Source of the DNA: Tillandsia leiboldiana
Lineage: Eukaryota; Streptophyta; Magnoliopsida; Poales; Bromeliaceae
Direction of reading: 5' to 3'
DNA: 64,000 nucleotides
Assembly (NCBI GenBank): GCA_029204045.2
Contig: JAQNDB010000570.1
Location: forward strand, 1-64,000
In this document: positions 10,701-19,752 of the stretch, piece after piece
Layout of the letters: each line of letters begins with the position of its first letter
How positions within the stretch are numbered: the first letter of the stretch is position 1
Notes under the pieces: model-generated
The model's database searches: none
What the model was told of the DNA's origin: nothing
The model's input: only the letters and a program-made list of their open reading frames with translations
Program-made: the position numbers and the translations under genes

Positions 10701-12395
10701 AACAGGGTTGTTCAAGAGATGGCGCGTGTGATGCTTCATAGCCGGAAATTACCGCTACGAATCTCCAAGGATCATCCTGAATCGAACATCATTGGAGATC
10801 CACAAGAAGGAGTTAGAACTCGAAGGCAGTTGGTTTGCGGATTTGCTTGCTACGTATCTTTAATTGAACCAAAGACAATAGATGAAGCTCTTCAGGATGA
10901 CTACTGGATTAAAGCAATGCAGGAAGAGCTCCATCAATTTGAGCGAAACAAAGTCTGGGAATTAACGAAGCCTCCAAAGCAACATAATGTGATAGGTACC
11001 AAATGGATCTTCAAGAACAAGAAAGATGAAGATGGTACTATCATCAGGAACAAGGCACGACTAGTTGCTCAAGGCTACTCTCAAGTAGAAGGTATAGACT
11101 TTGACGAAACTTTCGCCCCTGTAGCTAGACTCGAGTCCATTCGTATATTGTTTGCTATTGCTTGTCATTTTAAAATCAAATTATTTCAAATGGACGTCAA
11201 GAGCGCATTTCTAAATGGGTTTTTAAATGAGGAAGTTTATGTAGCTCAACCGAAAGGTTTTGTAGATCATAAACAACCTAACCATGTTTTTCGTTTGAAA
11301 AAGGCTCTTTACGGTCTGAAACAAGCACCGCGAGCATGGTACGAAAGGTTAACAAAGCACCTTTTGGAGAAGGGCTATACTCGAGGGGGAGCTGACAGGA
11401 CTCTCTTTGTGAAGCATTATCAAAATAATTTCATTGTAGCACAAATCTATGTCGATGACATTGTATTTGGTGCAACAAAAGATAATGATGCTTCTAAATT
11501 CGCGGAGACCATGGAAAGCGAATTTGAGATGTCCATGATGGGCGAACTGTCTTATTTTCTTGGATTGCAAATTAAACAAAATGATGAAGGTATTCACTTG
11601 AGTCAATCCAAGTATGCACTGGAGTTGGTCAAAAAGTTTGATCTAGAAAATTGTAAAGATTTTCCAACTCCAATGGGAACTAGCCACAAGGGACTTGGAA
11701 GTGAATCACATAGTGAGAATGTAGACGAGAAACTGTATAGAAGTATGATTGGAAGTCTACTTTACCTCACGGCTAGTCGCCCGGATATATCCTTTAGTGT
11801 TGGGATTTGCGCGAGATATCAATCAGCACCAAAGGAGGTTCACCTGAAAGCGGTGAAACGGATCATCCGGTATATCAAAGGATCAATTAATTTCGGAATT
11901 TGGTATCCTATGGGAACAAGTCTGGACATTGTTGGATACTCAGATGCCGATTGGGCAGGATCAGTGGATGATCGGAAAAGCACGAGTGGTGCATGCTTCT
12001 ATCTTGGCCATTGCCTTGTTGCATCGCACAGTAAAAAGCAGAATTGCATAGCACTCTCGACTGCCGAAGCGGAATACATTTCAGCTGGAAGTTGCTCAAC
12101 TCAACTCATTTGGATGAAAAGCGTATTGAGTGACTTCCGCATTTCAGCATCTTCGGTAACAATTCTTTGTGACAACACAAGTGCAATTAACATTTCTAAA
12201 AACCCTGTGTTGCACTCTAGAACAAAACATATTGAACTTAGATATCATTTTCTTAGAGAGCTAGTTGAATCTAATACTCTTCAACTTTCATATATTTCAA
12301 CTGAGGATCAATTAGCTGACATTTTAACAAAACCTTTGGATCAAAAACGTTTTATTCATTTACGAAAAGCAATTGGGATGCTTTCCTTGAAATAA
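7758..12395 (+). CDS. Gag-Pol polyprotein of Sirevirus A, with internally deleted integrase
   Basis: A single open frame of 1,545 codons beginning 20 bp after the PBS (MVEGGNINRPPFFDG). Approximate residues: copia Gag domain 15-215; first CCHC knuckle about 311 (CFKCRGYGHIATEC); long coiled coil about 400-510; second CCHC about 578 (CFRCGVSGHIRRYC); aspartic protease about 690 (LDSG); integrase HHCC about 811-858 (H-x-x-x-LGH ... CGGC); DDE core near 879 (LHMDLMGP), 941 (RSDRGGEF) and 979 (NGVVERKN); reverse transcriptase about 1055-1300 with YVDDIVFG near 1231; RNase H from about 1393 (SDADWAG) to the end. Compared with B, 160 residues are missing in frame between KLPL and RISKD, just after the catalytic E. 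They correspond to the integrase C-terminal region and the linker to RT. The DDE residues remain, but the integrase is probably defective. Gag and Pol are fused with no stop or frameshift. Confidence 0.93.
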   Translation: MVEGGNINRPPFFDGTNYAYWKVRMKAFLSSIDERVWHSIESGWTNPTELISDVHTLKPRSKWTKEEFELSSYNGKGINAIFNALSQTEFSRVSACETAKEIWDVLQVTHEGTNLVKIQKLQMLTSKFDSILMAENESFTDYYTRLQDIVNSCANLGEKIPEFKIVRKILRTLPERFRPKVTAIETIKHPDEIRVEELVGSLQTYEMTFNTNNSSGKASTSKSSGYALKTTKEEDADTSSSDDDENLSMEEFEKQLALLTRNFRRNFRRGNSSKSPSFGKWNKGKGTPSHKSRKQENFSKDKKSSEGQLQCFKCRGYGHIATECPNRYPAKKKAMQVVTWDDNSTSNESSSSDEEKSSTAFHASVSSPFMCFMANTSESLSNSTVEKNATDNESDDSEGEDFALAYHRLLRDSKKVAKQNKSLRGRLHDLEEEAKRATSLSNALEVERENLIKENASLQESNEQLEKEHTNLVDNANHFSKLYNEARQDNLEMTKTIFQLKNDLQRFSSGRSKLDRLLGLGQSNRFGLGYTQTGNSPSSSETVFVPQSVSPPPTPEFKTNNDNKPTSSSLGSSRSKVCFRCGVSGHIRRYCKTGVERSSQAPLASTTKKAPFRKSKQNFSNEKRLGSSPRKTTSSRSNNRFNKTLSPRHKTSRPLQTHSKKVWVRKGEIFPCLVSNISLHAYDSSSWYLDSGCSRHMTGDKNSFQNLEKISGGHVVFGDGRSSKIVGKGTVAIPDGPILKNVLFVDGLKTNLISISQLCDNGFSVNFSSVECVVTDKDHAFFLKGVRSENNCYVVPNKFSDNCNLAALNNETLWHERLGHLNFKELTRISNKDVVKGIPKLLFKQNVVCGGCQKGKQSRTAHKNLNHVGTKRPLELLHMDLMGPTRQPSLGGKWYIFLLVDDFSRFSWVAFLREKADTFDYFHEICHRIMIEKNEKIIRVRSDRGGEFINSKFIDFCTSNGIKHEFSAPYTPQQNGVVERKNRVVQEMARVMLHSRKLPLRISKDHPESNIIGDPQEGVRTRRQLVCGFACYVSLIEPKTIDEALQDDYWIKAMQEELHQFERNKVWELTKPPKQHNVIGTKWIFKNKKDEDGTIIRNKARLVAQGYSQVEGIDFDETFAPVARLESIRILFAIACHFKIKLFQMDVKSAFLNGFLNEEVYVAQPKGFVDHKQPNHVFRLKKALYGLKQAPRAWYERLTKHLLEKGYTRGGADRTLFVKHYQNNFIVAQIYVDDIVFGATKDNDASKFAETMESEFEMSMMGELSYFLGLQIKQNDEGIHLSQSKYALELVKKFDLENCKDFPTPMGTSHKGLGSESHSENVDEKLYRSMIGSLLYLTASRPDISFSVGICARYQSAPKEVHLKAVKRIIRYIKGSINFGIWYPMGTSLDIVGYSDADWAGSVDDRKSTSGACFYLGHCLVASHSKKQNCIALSTAEAEYISAGSCSTQLIWMKSVLSDFRISASSVTILCDNTSAINISKNPVLHSRTKHIELRYHFLRELVESNTLQLSYISTEDQLADILTKPLDQKRFIHLRKAIGMLSLK

Positions 12396-13337
12396 TCTTC
12401 TTTTTGAAACCTTTGCTTAGGATAGGTTTTGTATTTGTCTTTTGTTTTGTTCTTTATCTATGTTTGTACATAGGACATTAATTGAGCATAGATCATAATT
12501 GACTTTAATTGCATCTGTTCACACATTTAGAAATTTATTATGCTTTTGCCATCATAATATTTCGCTGTTGCAATGATCATTTATGTTAATTAAATCATCT
12601 TCTAAAGTGATCAAAGTCAATTTCTCTCTCTCAATGATCTCTTGGTATAGTCATTATCTTATTTGACTGTTTAGTCGAGTATGAAATCGAGATCAATTTT
12701 TGGTTGAATACTTTATATCTTAAATAATTGATAGCCAATTGAGGGGGAGTCAAAGATAATGAAAAATGCTCAAAAGATGTGGAAAGAGTTACATCCCAAT
12801 GAGGAGTGTGAAAACTACCACCACATGGAGGAAAGAGCTACCACCTCGGTCGTCCGAGTATTGTGTGCAGCTACCACATGTATACCAAGCATGGTTGTTC
12901 AAATTTTTGATTAAGTAAAATGCATGTTGAAATACTTGACTCTGTCAAATTTCAAGGTTGGTATAAGGTGGGATTTTAAAGAAAGATGCTCAAAGAGCCA
13001 CTCTCTTCAACAGATTGTCTAGAAATATTATCTATTATATTTGGGATTTCAAACATCTATTGATCTTTGTATTTCATTTTCTTTACCGAATTGATTATTT
13101 GATAAAGGCATTACTCATAAGATCAAGTTAGATGTGATTGAAAGTGTTCAACTTTAAGGGATTTAATTCTTGTAAATTTTCGTTTCATTTTTTGGATATT
13201 ACTGATAGATTTGGCATAATCTAATTCTTGTTGTGTGAAACGATGATTTTTGTTTAAAGTTGATACACATTTGTGCTTACAATCTTTTTCTGGATTTTCC
13301 TGAATTTCTCTGAAATTTTCTAAAGAAAAAGTTGGGG
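12396..13337 (+). other. Non-coding spacer after pol in Sirevirus A, with internal PPT-like motif
   Basis: About 940 bp of AT-rich sequence without a credible ORF, nearly identical to 36645-37590 in B. It contains GAGGGGGAG at 12741-12749, resembling the true PPT before the 3' LTR. Multiple PPT-like motifs between pol and the 3' LTR are a reported Sirevirus trait. Confidence 0.7.
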
Positions 13338-13507
13338 CCGATCCGGATCGGGCTAGATGATCCGGATCCCGAACGCAGGAATTCTTCTGCGGGCTGACGA
13401 TCCGGATTTTGTCTGCCGATCCGGATCCCGAACGCAGTTTCTTACTGCGGGTAGCCGATCCGAATCGCAGTTATGAACTGATCCGGATCGCGGCTAGGTT
13501 TTATAAG
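13338..13507 (+). promoter_or_regulatory. Candidate internal promoter for ORF3: palindrome array plus TATA-like box (A)
   Basis: Six ATCCGGAT-type motifs (five perfect) lie between 13338 and 13493, arranged as pairs separated by hairpins with CGCAG and CTGCG arms. A TATA-like box (TATAAG, 13502-13507) follows immediately. This repeats the order array-then-TATA of the LTR promoter, about 530 bp upstream of the ORF3 start. The equivalent in B is at 37591-37762. Promoter activity is inference. Confidence 0.55.
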
Positions 13508-13624
13508 GAACGAAAGGGGTTTTTGATTTCTTTACTCCAATCTTTTGTTCCGAAGTTTCCAGAGCGCTTCTCTCTAGATTTCATCCTCCTTGGAAGCTTT
13601 CAAACTCAAGTTCTTCAATTCCAA

Positions 13625-14005
13625 GTAAGTTTTATTGATCAAAATCTCGGTTTTTCACTTTTTTTCTCTTTTCCTCCTCAAACGCACGAATTTCTTGGAT
13701 CAACTTTGTTTGTGGATGGTTTTTGATCAAATTTCTTTTGAAATAAGAACTCTGGGTAGATTAGTTTTGATTATATGCTAGGTTTTCTCCTGATTAACGG
13801 ATTTTTAGGCTTCGATTTCTAAAATTTCGGTTTTAGGGCATATAATAAGGATTTTCGAAATTCATGCAATTGATCTATTTTTAAAAGTCCTTTTGCAAAA
13901 CTAACTTGATTCTTAGTCTCTCTACTTGATATTGATTCTTTGGATACAATTTTTTCAATTTTTGAAAAACTAAGAATTTTTGTGTTCTTGAGTTGGTTTT
14001 CACAG
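13625..14005 (+). other. Predicted intron upstream of ORF3 (A)
   Basis: Donor CCAA|GTAAGT at 13625 and acceptor TTTTCACAG ending at 14005, enclosing 381 bp of T-rich, AT-rich sequence. Donor, acceptor and intron body are conserved in B (37878-38259), where the length is 382. The ORF3 ATG lies 30 bp after the acceptor. Confidence 0.6.
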
Positions 14006-14035
14006 GACACCTTCTTTACTCAAGCATTTTGTTCA

Positions 14036-14650
14036 ATGGCACTTAATTCAGTGAGTTTCTCTTGGTTAATCCTTCTCCTGGTTTCAATGATGCACACAAG
14101 TACATCTGTTAAAAGGGAACCAGATGATTCAACTCAAAACAAGACGAAAAACGCAGAGGAAGACAGCTCAGACTATGATGATGAAGAATGGGACGAATTT
14201 TTCAAAGATGTTCAACGGAAGATTGATGAGGAAAACAGGAAATTTACCAAAGGAAAAAGATTAATGAAATCTACCTCAACAACCAAACAATATACGAGAC
14301 GGAAGACTGTCCAATGGAGTGAAAATCAGCCTAGTGGGCCTCTCACCAGAGCTCGCTCACTCTCTGGAATTCTACAAACTGAAAATCCATGGGTTACGGG
14401 ACCGGATGCTCCATCTGCATCTACACAGCATCCATCACATTCGAAGAGACAGGCTACAGACGCTGATGTGTTGAAATCGCTTCGACAGGAACAACAAAGA
14501 CTGTCTGCTGAACAAGAAAGAATGTCGAAGGAACTTCAGCAACTTTCCTCTAAACAGAAGAAGATCAAGAAGAAGTGCTCAACTATTTCGACAATGCTTA
14601 AAGGGATTTTGAGCAAGCTCAGTTGTACCAGCTCCGACTCCTCCGACTGA
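14036..14650 (+). CDS. ORF3 of Sirevirus A, signal-peptide-bearing coiled-coil protein (env-like position)
   Basis: About 204 residues from the ATG at 14036, chosen because it follows the predicted splice acceptor and matches the position of the B start. The open frame itself extends back to 13940. Visible parts: a hydrophobic N-terminus (FSWLILLLVSMMHTS) that could be a signal peptide or anchor; an acidic stretch (EEDSSDYDDEEWDEF) near residue 40; basic and Ser/Thr-rich middle; a Q/E/K-rich coiled coil at about 145-180; and a Ser/Asp tail (TSSDSSD). It occupies the place of the env-like ORF of Sireviruses. I recognise no catalytic domain. It is less than half the length of B's ORF3 and hardly aligns with it outside the hydrophobic start and the tail, although the flanking DNA of A and B is nearly identical. 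Confidence 0.65.
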   Translation: MALNSVSFSWLILLLVSMMHTSTSVKREPDDSTQNKTKNAEEDSSDYDDEEWDEFFKDVQRKIDEENRKFTKGKRLMKSTSTTKQYTRRKTVQWSENQPSGPLTRARSLSGILQTENPWVTGPDAPSASTQHPSHSKRQATDADVLKSLRQEQQRLSAEQERMSKELQQLSSKQKKIKKKCSTISTMLKGILSKLSCTSSDSSD

Positions 14651-15550
14651 ACTGCACCTTCCTTTTTCTTTTTGTGCAGGATTTTGATTTTAGGATTTAG
14701 TCTTATACTTACTTTTAGCTTAGTTCTCAGGTTTTACGTTTTATTGGAACTTTTTCACTCTCCTAACATTTCGTAGTCTTAACTACATTTTGGCTTTGTT
14801 TTGTGACAAAAAGGGGGAGAGAGTTGTTGAGAACTTTGAACAATGATGATGATGTGAATGAACATCAAGGTAAGGGAACTTGAACAATTGAGGTAAGGGA
14901 ACTTGAACAATTGATTGAACAATTGATTGTGAAAATCTTGATGATGAAGATTTTGTATACATCAAGGTAAGTATGATCTCAACTTCAACTTTTGGTTTTT
15001 ATCTTGTGATTTGTTGCATGTCTCGACTAACTATTTGCTAACTATTTGGGCATGTAATATAACTAACAAGTTGTTGTTCACTAACAAGTTTGTGACACTT
15101 GGTTTTTGATTGCATAGAAGATATGTTGGTTCTTAACTCTGATCTATTACATATCTATATATATATATAAGTTTGTCACAAACATGTTCATGACATTTGG
15201 TTTTTACGTGCAAAGAAGATATGTTGGTGTTTCTTTAACTATGATCAGTTTACATATCTGAATATAAATGTCATGGTAAGTATAAATGAGTTTAAACTTC
15301 ATCTCTGTTTGTGGTTTTTGAATAATACAAAATTCTTGAGGTATCTAACGATTTCTTTTGTCAAGAATGATTTCTTTTTGCAGAGAGTACAGATGTCTAA
15401 GTCTAGAGTCTGTTTTAGGAGTTTAACTCATGTATTGTATTTTGGATCTCCATTGTAAATTTTTGTTGTATGGTGATAGCAACAAAAATATCTTTTTGAA
15501 TTTTCTTTAGTGGATCTATATTTTGTCACGAAACCGCCAAAGGGGGAGAT
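14651..15550 (+). other. Non-coding region between ORF3 and 3' LTR (A), with two PPT motifs
   Basis: AT-rich, with no credible gene. It contains AAGGGGGAGA at 14811-14820 and the functional-looking PPT at 15539-15549 (AAAGGGGGAGA) directly before the 3' LTR. It also holds short direct repeats of GGTAAGGGAACTTGAAC (14869-14910) and an imperfect duplication of about 110 bp (about 15060-15270) around a TA dinucleotide run. The 61-codon ORF at 15273 is also in B, but I see no support for it as a gene. Confidence 0.65.
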
Positions 15551-16828
15551 TGTTACGGAATTTGAGTTGGCGTAGTTTCGTGAAAGTTTCAAGTCCTGAA
15601 GATTGAAGGTGAAGAAAGTTGGATCATTTAACTCAATCTCAAGAAAGAAGAATTCAAAAGGATCAGGTATGTTTAACTAAAGAATTTGTGTGATCCGAAT
15701 ACTTCTTGTAGTGTAGAAACACTTGGAAGAATCCTTCATTGCATAAAAATCAAAAACTGGACTTGGGACATGTTCAGGATCCGGATCAGGTTGTTCGATC
15801 CGGATCCCGAAGGTGGTTCGTTCATACATCGTCGCAATCCGGATCGTAGTCTCTTGATCCGGATCCCGAACGTTGATGTTTGGTGAACTGTATGAACGAT
15901 CCGGATCGTAGTCACATGATCCGGATCCCGAACCTTCGTTTTTCTGGAATTGGCTGTTTTGTTAAGACGATCCGGATCCTAGTTATCACGATCCGGATCG
16001 CCGTCCGTAAAAATCCAGAAATGGCAGGTTTTTGATTCTTATCTCCTTCCTAGGGTTTCTAACCTATAAATACACCCTATGACTCCTTTTCTAGGGTGAA
16101 TCCACATAGCCGTCATTTTCATATATCATCTTATACGGCTACAGATCCACATATAGAGAAGAAAGGAAATCATTAGAGAATACTCTATGTTTCTTCATCT
16201 ATATTGATTAGTTTGATTCTAGGTTTTCATACTCACATCTTGAGTTGAATCAAACTAATGAATACTTAGATGGTATTTCCGATCTATCTTTGATCTAAGT
16301 ATTCGGCGGATCATCACCACCCAAAAACAACGATTTACCCCAAAAATCGGCGCGTGGATTCGCGTGTCCTTGTGGATTCAAGGTTCAATCGCTCTCGTGG
16401 ATTCGGAGCGAGGCACGTTCGTGGATTCGAACGGTGCTATTGGGTGAAGACCGTGGATTCGGTCGGACGTCGTGGATTCGACGTTGGACGCCGTGGATTC
16501 GGCGTTGGGCGCAGATCGTGGATTCGAGAAGCGTCTGGAGCGAGCGGAGAAGATCCTCTAGGAGCGTATGGAAAAGGTTGAGTCGTAAGTGTGTACGGTA
16601 AATCACCTTGTACGTGTTTTAATTCTAGTGGATTTCTGCCGTGTTATCGGTCCCGTGGTTTTTTACTCCGGTGATGGAGTTTTCCACGTAAAAATCTTGC
16701 GTGTTATTTTATTTTCCGCATTGGGTTTTATCGCAACGATTTTTGGAGTGTTTATACGTTTACACCTATTCACCCCCCCTCTAGGTGTTTCTTCCCCTAT
16801 TTAGATCCGTATTATATACGACCCAACA
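15551..16828 (+). repeat. 3' LTR of Sirevirus A
   Basis: 1,278 bp, nearly identical to the 5' LTR: about five differences seen by eye, including one T indel near 16088 and a G/A change in the sixth hairpin. TATA box at 16065-16072 and hairpin array at 16351-16533. It is followed by TSD TTCTG. Confidence 0.95.
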
Positions 16829-16833
16829 TTCTG

Positions 16834-17544
16834 CTCTATTATTATTCGTCACTGACTTCCCACTTCGTGACAGGGTCCAGACGGGGGGAGAGGTAAGCGA
16901 CGGTGAGGACGGGGCAGGAGCTTCTGGGTCGCTGGGGACCCTGGACTGTGTTTCCTTCTGCATCTTTACATTTCATTTACGTTGTAGTTATTTGTGAGGT
17001 TCTCGATACCCTCGTGGGGTCGGTGTGGATGTCGGCATGGTCCCTATTCGGTTGTTCTCTTATGCATTTATCTTTCCTTCTGTTTCTGTTGGCCGTTTGG
17101 AAAAGAAAAAAAGAAAACCCAAGAAAAGACTGCGAAAACTATTTCTAAAATTTAAGTGTCGTGTGGGCACTGATTTCAAAACCCTGTGGATTTATGGATT
17201 ACGAAAATGAATTTCAAAACTCAAGTGTCGTGTGGGCACTGTTTTCAATACCCTGTGGATTTATGCTGCTTTCGAACACGTTTTCAAAACCTGAGTGCTG
17301 GGTAGGCACCGTTTCCAACGACTGTGGATTTATCCTTTCAAATTGATCGGCCATGCGTTTTAATAAATTGCGGTACTAGTTGTATGTTAGTGACTGTTGT
17401 GATTGAATGGTTGCTTATGTTGGGAACATGTACTAAACGCTACGCCGTGCATATACAGAGGAGACTCTGTCCGTTTGCAGAGAGATTCTGTATATGCGGC
17501 GGGTCTGGGCACGCGCCGGGGAAGAGAGGTTTTCTTTTATCAAA
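16834..17544 (+). mobile_element. Remainder of gypsy Z 3' LTR after the Sirevirus A insertion
   Basis: Continues the LTR cut at 6447. It resembles the end of the solo LTR at 49860-50500, including the stretch GTGTCGTGTGGGCAC. It stops at an A-rich tract (17541-17554), about 50 bp before the LTR terminus expected from that homologue. Sequence then switches to an inverted fragment of the LTR start. Confidence 0.7.
17150..17345 (+). repeat. Tandem repeat of about 60-70 bp, three degenerate copies
   Basis: Units carry GTGTCGTGTGGGCACTG or variants followed by CTGTGGATTTAT. Two related units lie at about 50145-50290 in the other long LTR. Confidence 0.7.
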
Positions 17545-17907
17545 AAAAAAAAAATTAAATTATGACCCTAAACGAAAAACCGAAAGGTCGAGGTACCACC
17601 CAAAAGATAAAATAACCCACTAACATAAAAATATGAAAAGTCCGATCGCCTCGAAAAGCGTGCCAGCCACTTAGCACGGATTCCGATGCACCACTCAAAG
17701 CAAGCGCTTTGACCCCCATTCCGGGAGATCCGTAAGTCGGAATCCGATTCCGTTCGCTTTGCCGCCCTCCGTTCTTCGAGCTCAAACGCAGAAAAATACT
17801 AGCGGCCCCGGTCAGTCCATTGCAGAAAGCGGTGAAAAGTTTTCCTACCAGTCCCGTCAAAATAAAAGGGGGGGTATACAAGGGCAAGGGAACGCCAGGA
17901 CTCTACA
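17545..17907 (-). mobile_element. Inverted 5'-end fragment of the Z-type gypsy LTR
   Basis: Reverse complement of roughly 4208-4565 with few differences, ending at TGTAGAGTCC (17907 on this strand). It is fused at the left, through an A tract, to the end of the forward copy and at the right to RNase H of element D. No TSD is visible. Confidence 0.8.
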
Positions 17908-18154
17908 GCGCCAAAGCTTCAATGCAAACACCACGGCAGCAAGCTCCAAGTCATGGGTAGGGTAATTCTTCTCGTAATTCTTAAGCTGTCTCGATGCATA
18001 AGCAATTACCCTACCCTCCTGCATCAGCACGCATCCATGTCCACTTTGCGATGCATCACTATAAATCACATATCCTTTCCCCATAACAGGGAGGGAAAGG
18101 ATAGGAGCGGTCATCAGTCTACTCTTCAGCTCCTCGAAACTCCTCTGGCAATCC
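17908..18154 (-). pseudogene. RNase H fragment of gypsy element D, minus strand
   Basis: Reads TAPILSLPVMGKGYVIYSDAS...GCVLMQEGRVIAYASRQL...YPTHDLELAAVVFALKLWR on the minus strand without a stop, then breaks into LTR sequence at 17907. The N-terminal side continues across element C into 29788-30148, where RT lies. The separation is fully explained by the C insertion with its AATCC TSD. D was therefore coding-competent in this part when C landed. Confidence 0.85.
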
Positions 18155-18174
18155 TGTCACGCCCCGGGGTCGAA

Positions 18175-18227
18175 ACTGCGACCCGGGCTCGCCAACAGAT
18201 CCGCCACCTATGCCAAACCCGCATAGG
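18175..18227 (-). other. U5-end hairpin pair in the C LTR
   Basis: In element sense, arms CCTATGC and GCATAGG face each other around GGGTTTG (18207-18227 on this strand). Near the terminus, GGGTCG and CGACCC surround CAGTTT. Both hairpins recur in the other C LTR and, with changed stems, in E, H and F. Confidence 0.75.
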
Positions 18228-19556
18228 CGAAGCGTCCTACCTGCAAAAAGAGCTACAGCTGACAGATATCAGAGCTAAAAGATAAAACTGCTGTAGAATA
18301 AAATCAACCACGGTACAACTGAAGATAAAACAACAAGGTCCATCTCCCAAAAATGATAATCATACATTAACCTCGAGTACAAAACTCATAGCTCAACAGG
18401 GAGATAACTCAAATAAAACATCAGTGTACAAGCTCTCAATACATCATATCCTCACTACAACAGTCTCTCAAAAGAGGAAATAAATACCAATCTACCGACT
18501 ATACTGAAGATCTCCTCCAAAGGGGGTACCGCTACTCTCCAAAGATGGGTCTGGATCTAGCTCGCTACTCCCTCACCACGCACAGCAACCACAGAACGGC
18601 AACACCCGCCAAGACTCTGCAAAACAAAGAGGAGAAAGGACAAAAGGGGGAAAACCCCCAACGGGCGTGAGAACTACGCAAATAAGGGAGTTCTCAGTGG
18701 GTATCGCCACTAGGCCCGACGATCTGCCCACCAAGACTACTAGAGGCAACAGAAAACCGATGTAGTAAAACTGAAAGAAGAAGCTGGAAACAATCTACAG
18801 CTACCATGCCTCTATCCAAATGCTCTAATGGGGAAACTCTAATGAAGATATGCAACACTCGCACACGAGGTGCTCAACAGACCCAATCGAGCTGACTGCC
18901 ACATCGGGTCCAGTCAAACCTGCGCCCACCTACAACCACCTCCCGCTGACGGGCAGGAATTACGTAGGGCGTCCAAACGGACTAACTCGCTATTGAGTAG
19001 TGGCTCATGCAGGCTATAGTCATAATCCATGCTCTCTCTCTCAGAACGGATAGACTCAAGATGCTCAACCTCTCACACAATGGTCAAAGAACTCACCACG
19101 ACCACGGGACCACCGTCAAACCCCGACGGTTCCCAACAATACTAGCACTGGTCTAAACACAGCTACTAGACTCCACTCGGTCCCCCAGGCACGAGTGTAA
19201 CAAAAAGTATCTGCCTGAATAAACCCAATCGATAGACCAGTAATCACTGGTACTGCCTGCTCTGCTGTCGAACTCAAGAACCCTGCCTGGTGCCCGGCGC
19301 TCACACCGTGGAAAGCCTACTCCGGAGTGGCACTCGAGGGGAGCGACCCACACGAGTAAAGTATCACTGTATCAATCATCACTGTATCGAGTATCTCTGT
19401 AACCACTGTCTCATAATAGCAGGACTGGATCAAGACTATGATCAAAGTGGGAAACTCCGTCCACTAACAAAACCCCGATCTGATGTAATAGTACTCAAAA
19501 AGTGGGAACCACCATCCACTAGAACAGATCTGATACCCAATCTGATGCAATAGTCA

Positions 19557-19752
19557 ACGTCCGGTCAACCGCCCAAAGTCCGCGGTCACCGCAATAACCC
19601 ACAACCCACAATTGGGTAAATTAATCAAGATCCGGTCAACCGCCTACTATCCGCGGTTGCCGCAATAACCCACAATCCACAATTGGGTAAATTAATCAAG
19701 ATCCGGTCAACCGCCTACTGTCCGCGGTTGCCGCAATAACCCACAATCCATC
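19557..19752. repeat. Tandem repeat, about 66-bp unit, three copies (left C LTR)
   Basis: Units run from CCGGTCAACCGCC through CCGCGGTTGCCGCAATAACC. The same array is at about 27093-27288 in the other LTR. Confidence 0.85.

Larger units (their letters stand above)
6448..16828 (+). mobile_element. Full-length Sirevirus-like Ty1/copia retrotransposon A
   Basis: Complete element of 10,381 bp: 5' LTR 6448-7724, initiator-Met PBS 7727-7738, gag-pol 7758-12395, long AT-rich spacer, ORF3 14036-14650, PPT, 3' LTR 15551-16828. The TSD is TTCTG (6443-6447 and 16829-16833). By eye the two LTRs differ at about five positions in about 1,278, so the insertion is recent. Sirevirus affinity (known family traits): two CCHC knuckles and a coiled coil in Gag, LTR of about 1.3 kb, several PPT-like motifs, and an ORF downstream of pol. 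The gag-pol frame is open but lacks 480 bp of the integrase region present in B. Confidence 0.96.

Noticed and set aside
15273..15458. 61-codon ORF conserved in A and B before the 3' LTR
   Set aside because: Conserved only because the elements are near-identical. No domain or codon signal visible.
16829..16833. Possible host gene remnants between elements
   Set aside because: Every inter-element stretch could be traced to gypsy LTR or pol sequence by TSD joins. No unique host sequence was recognised.
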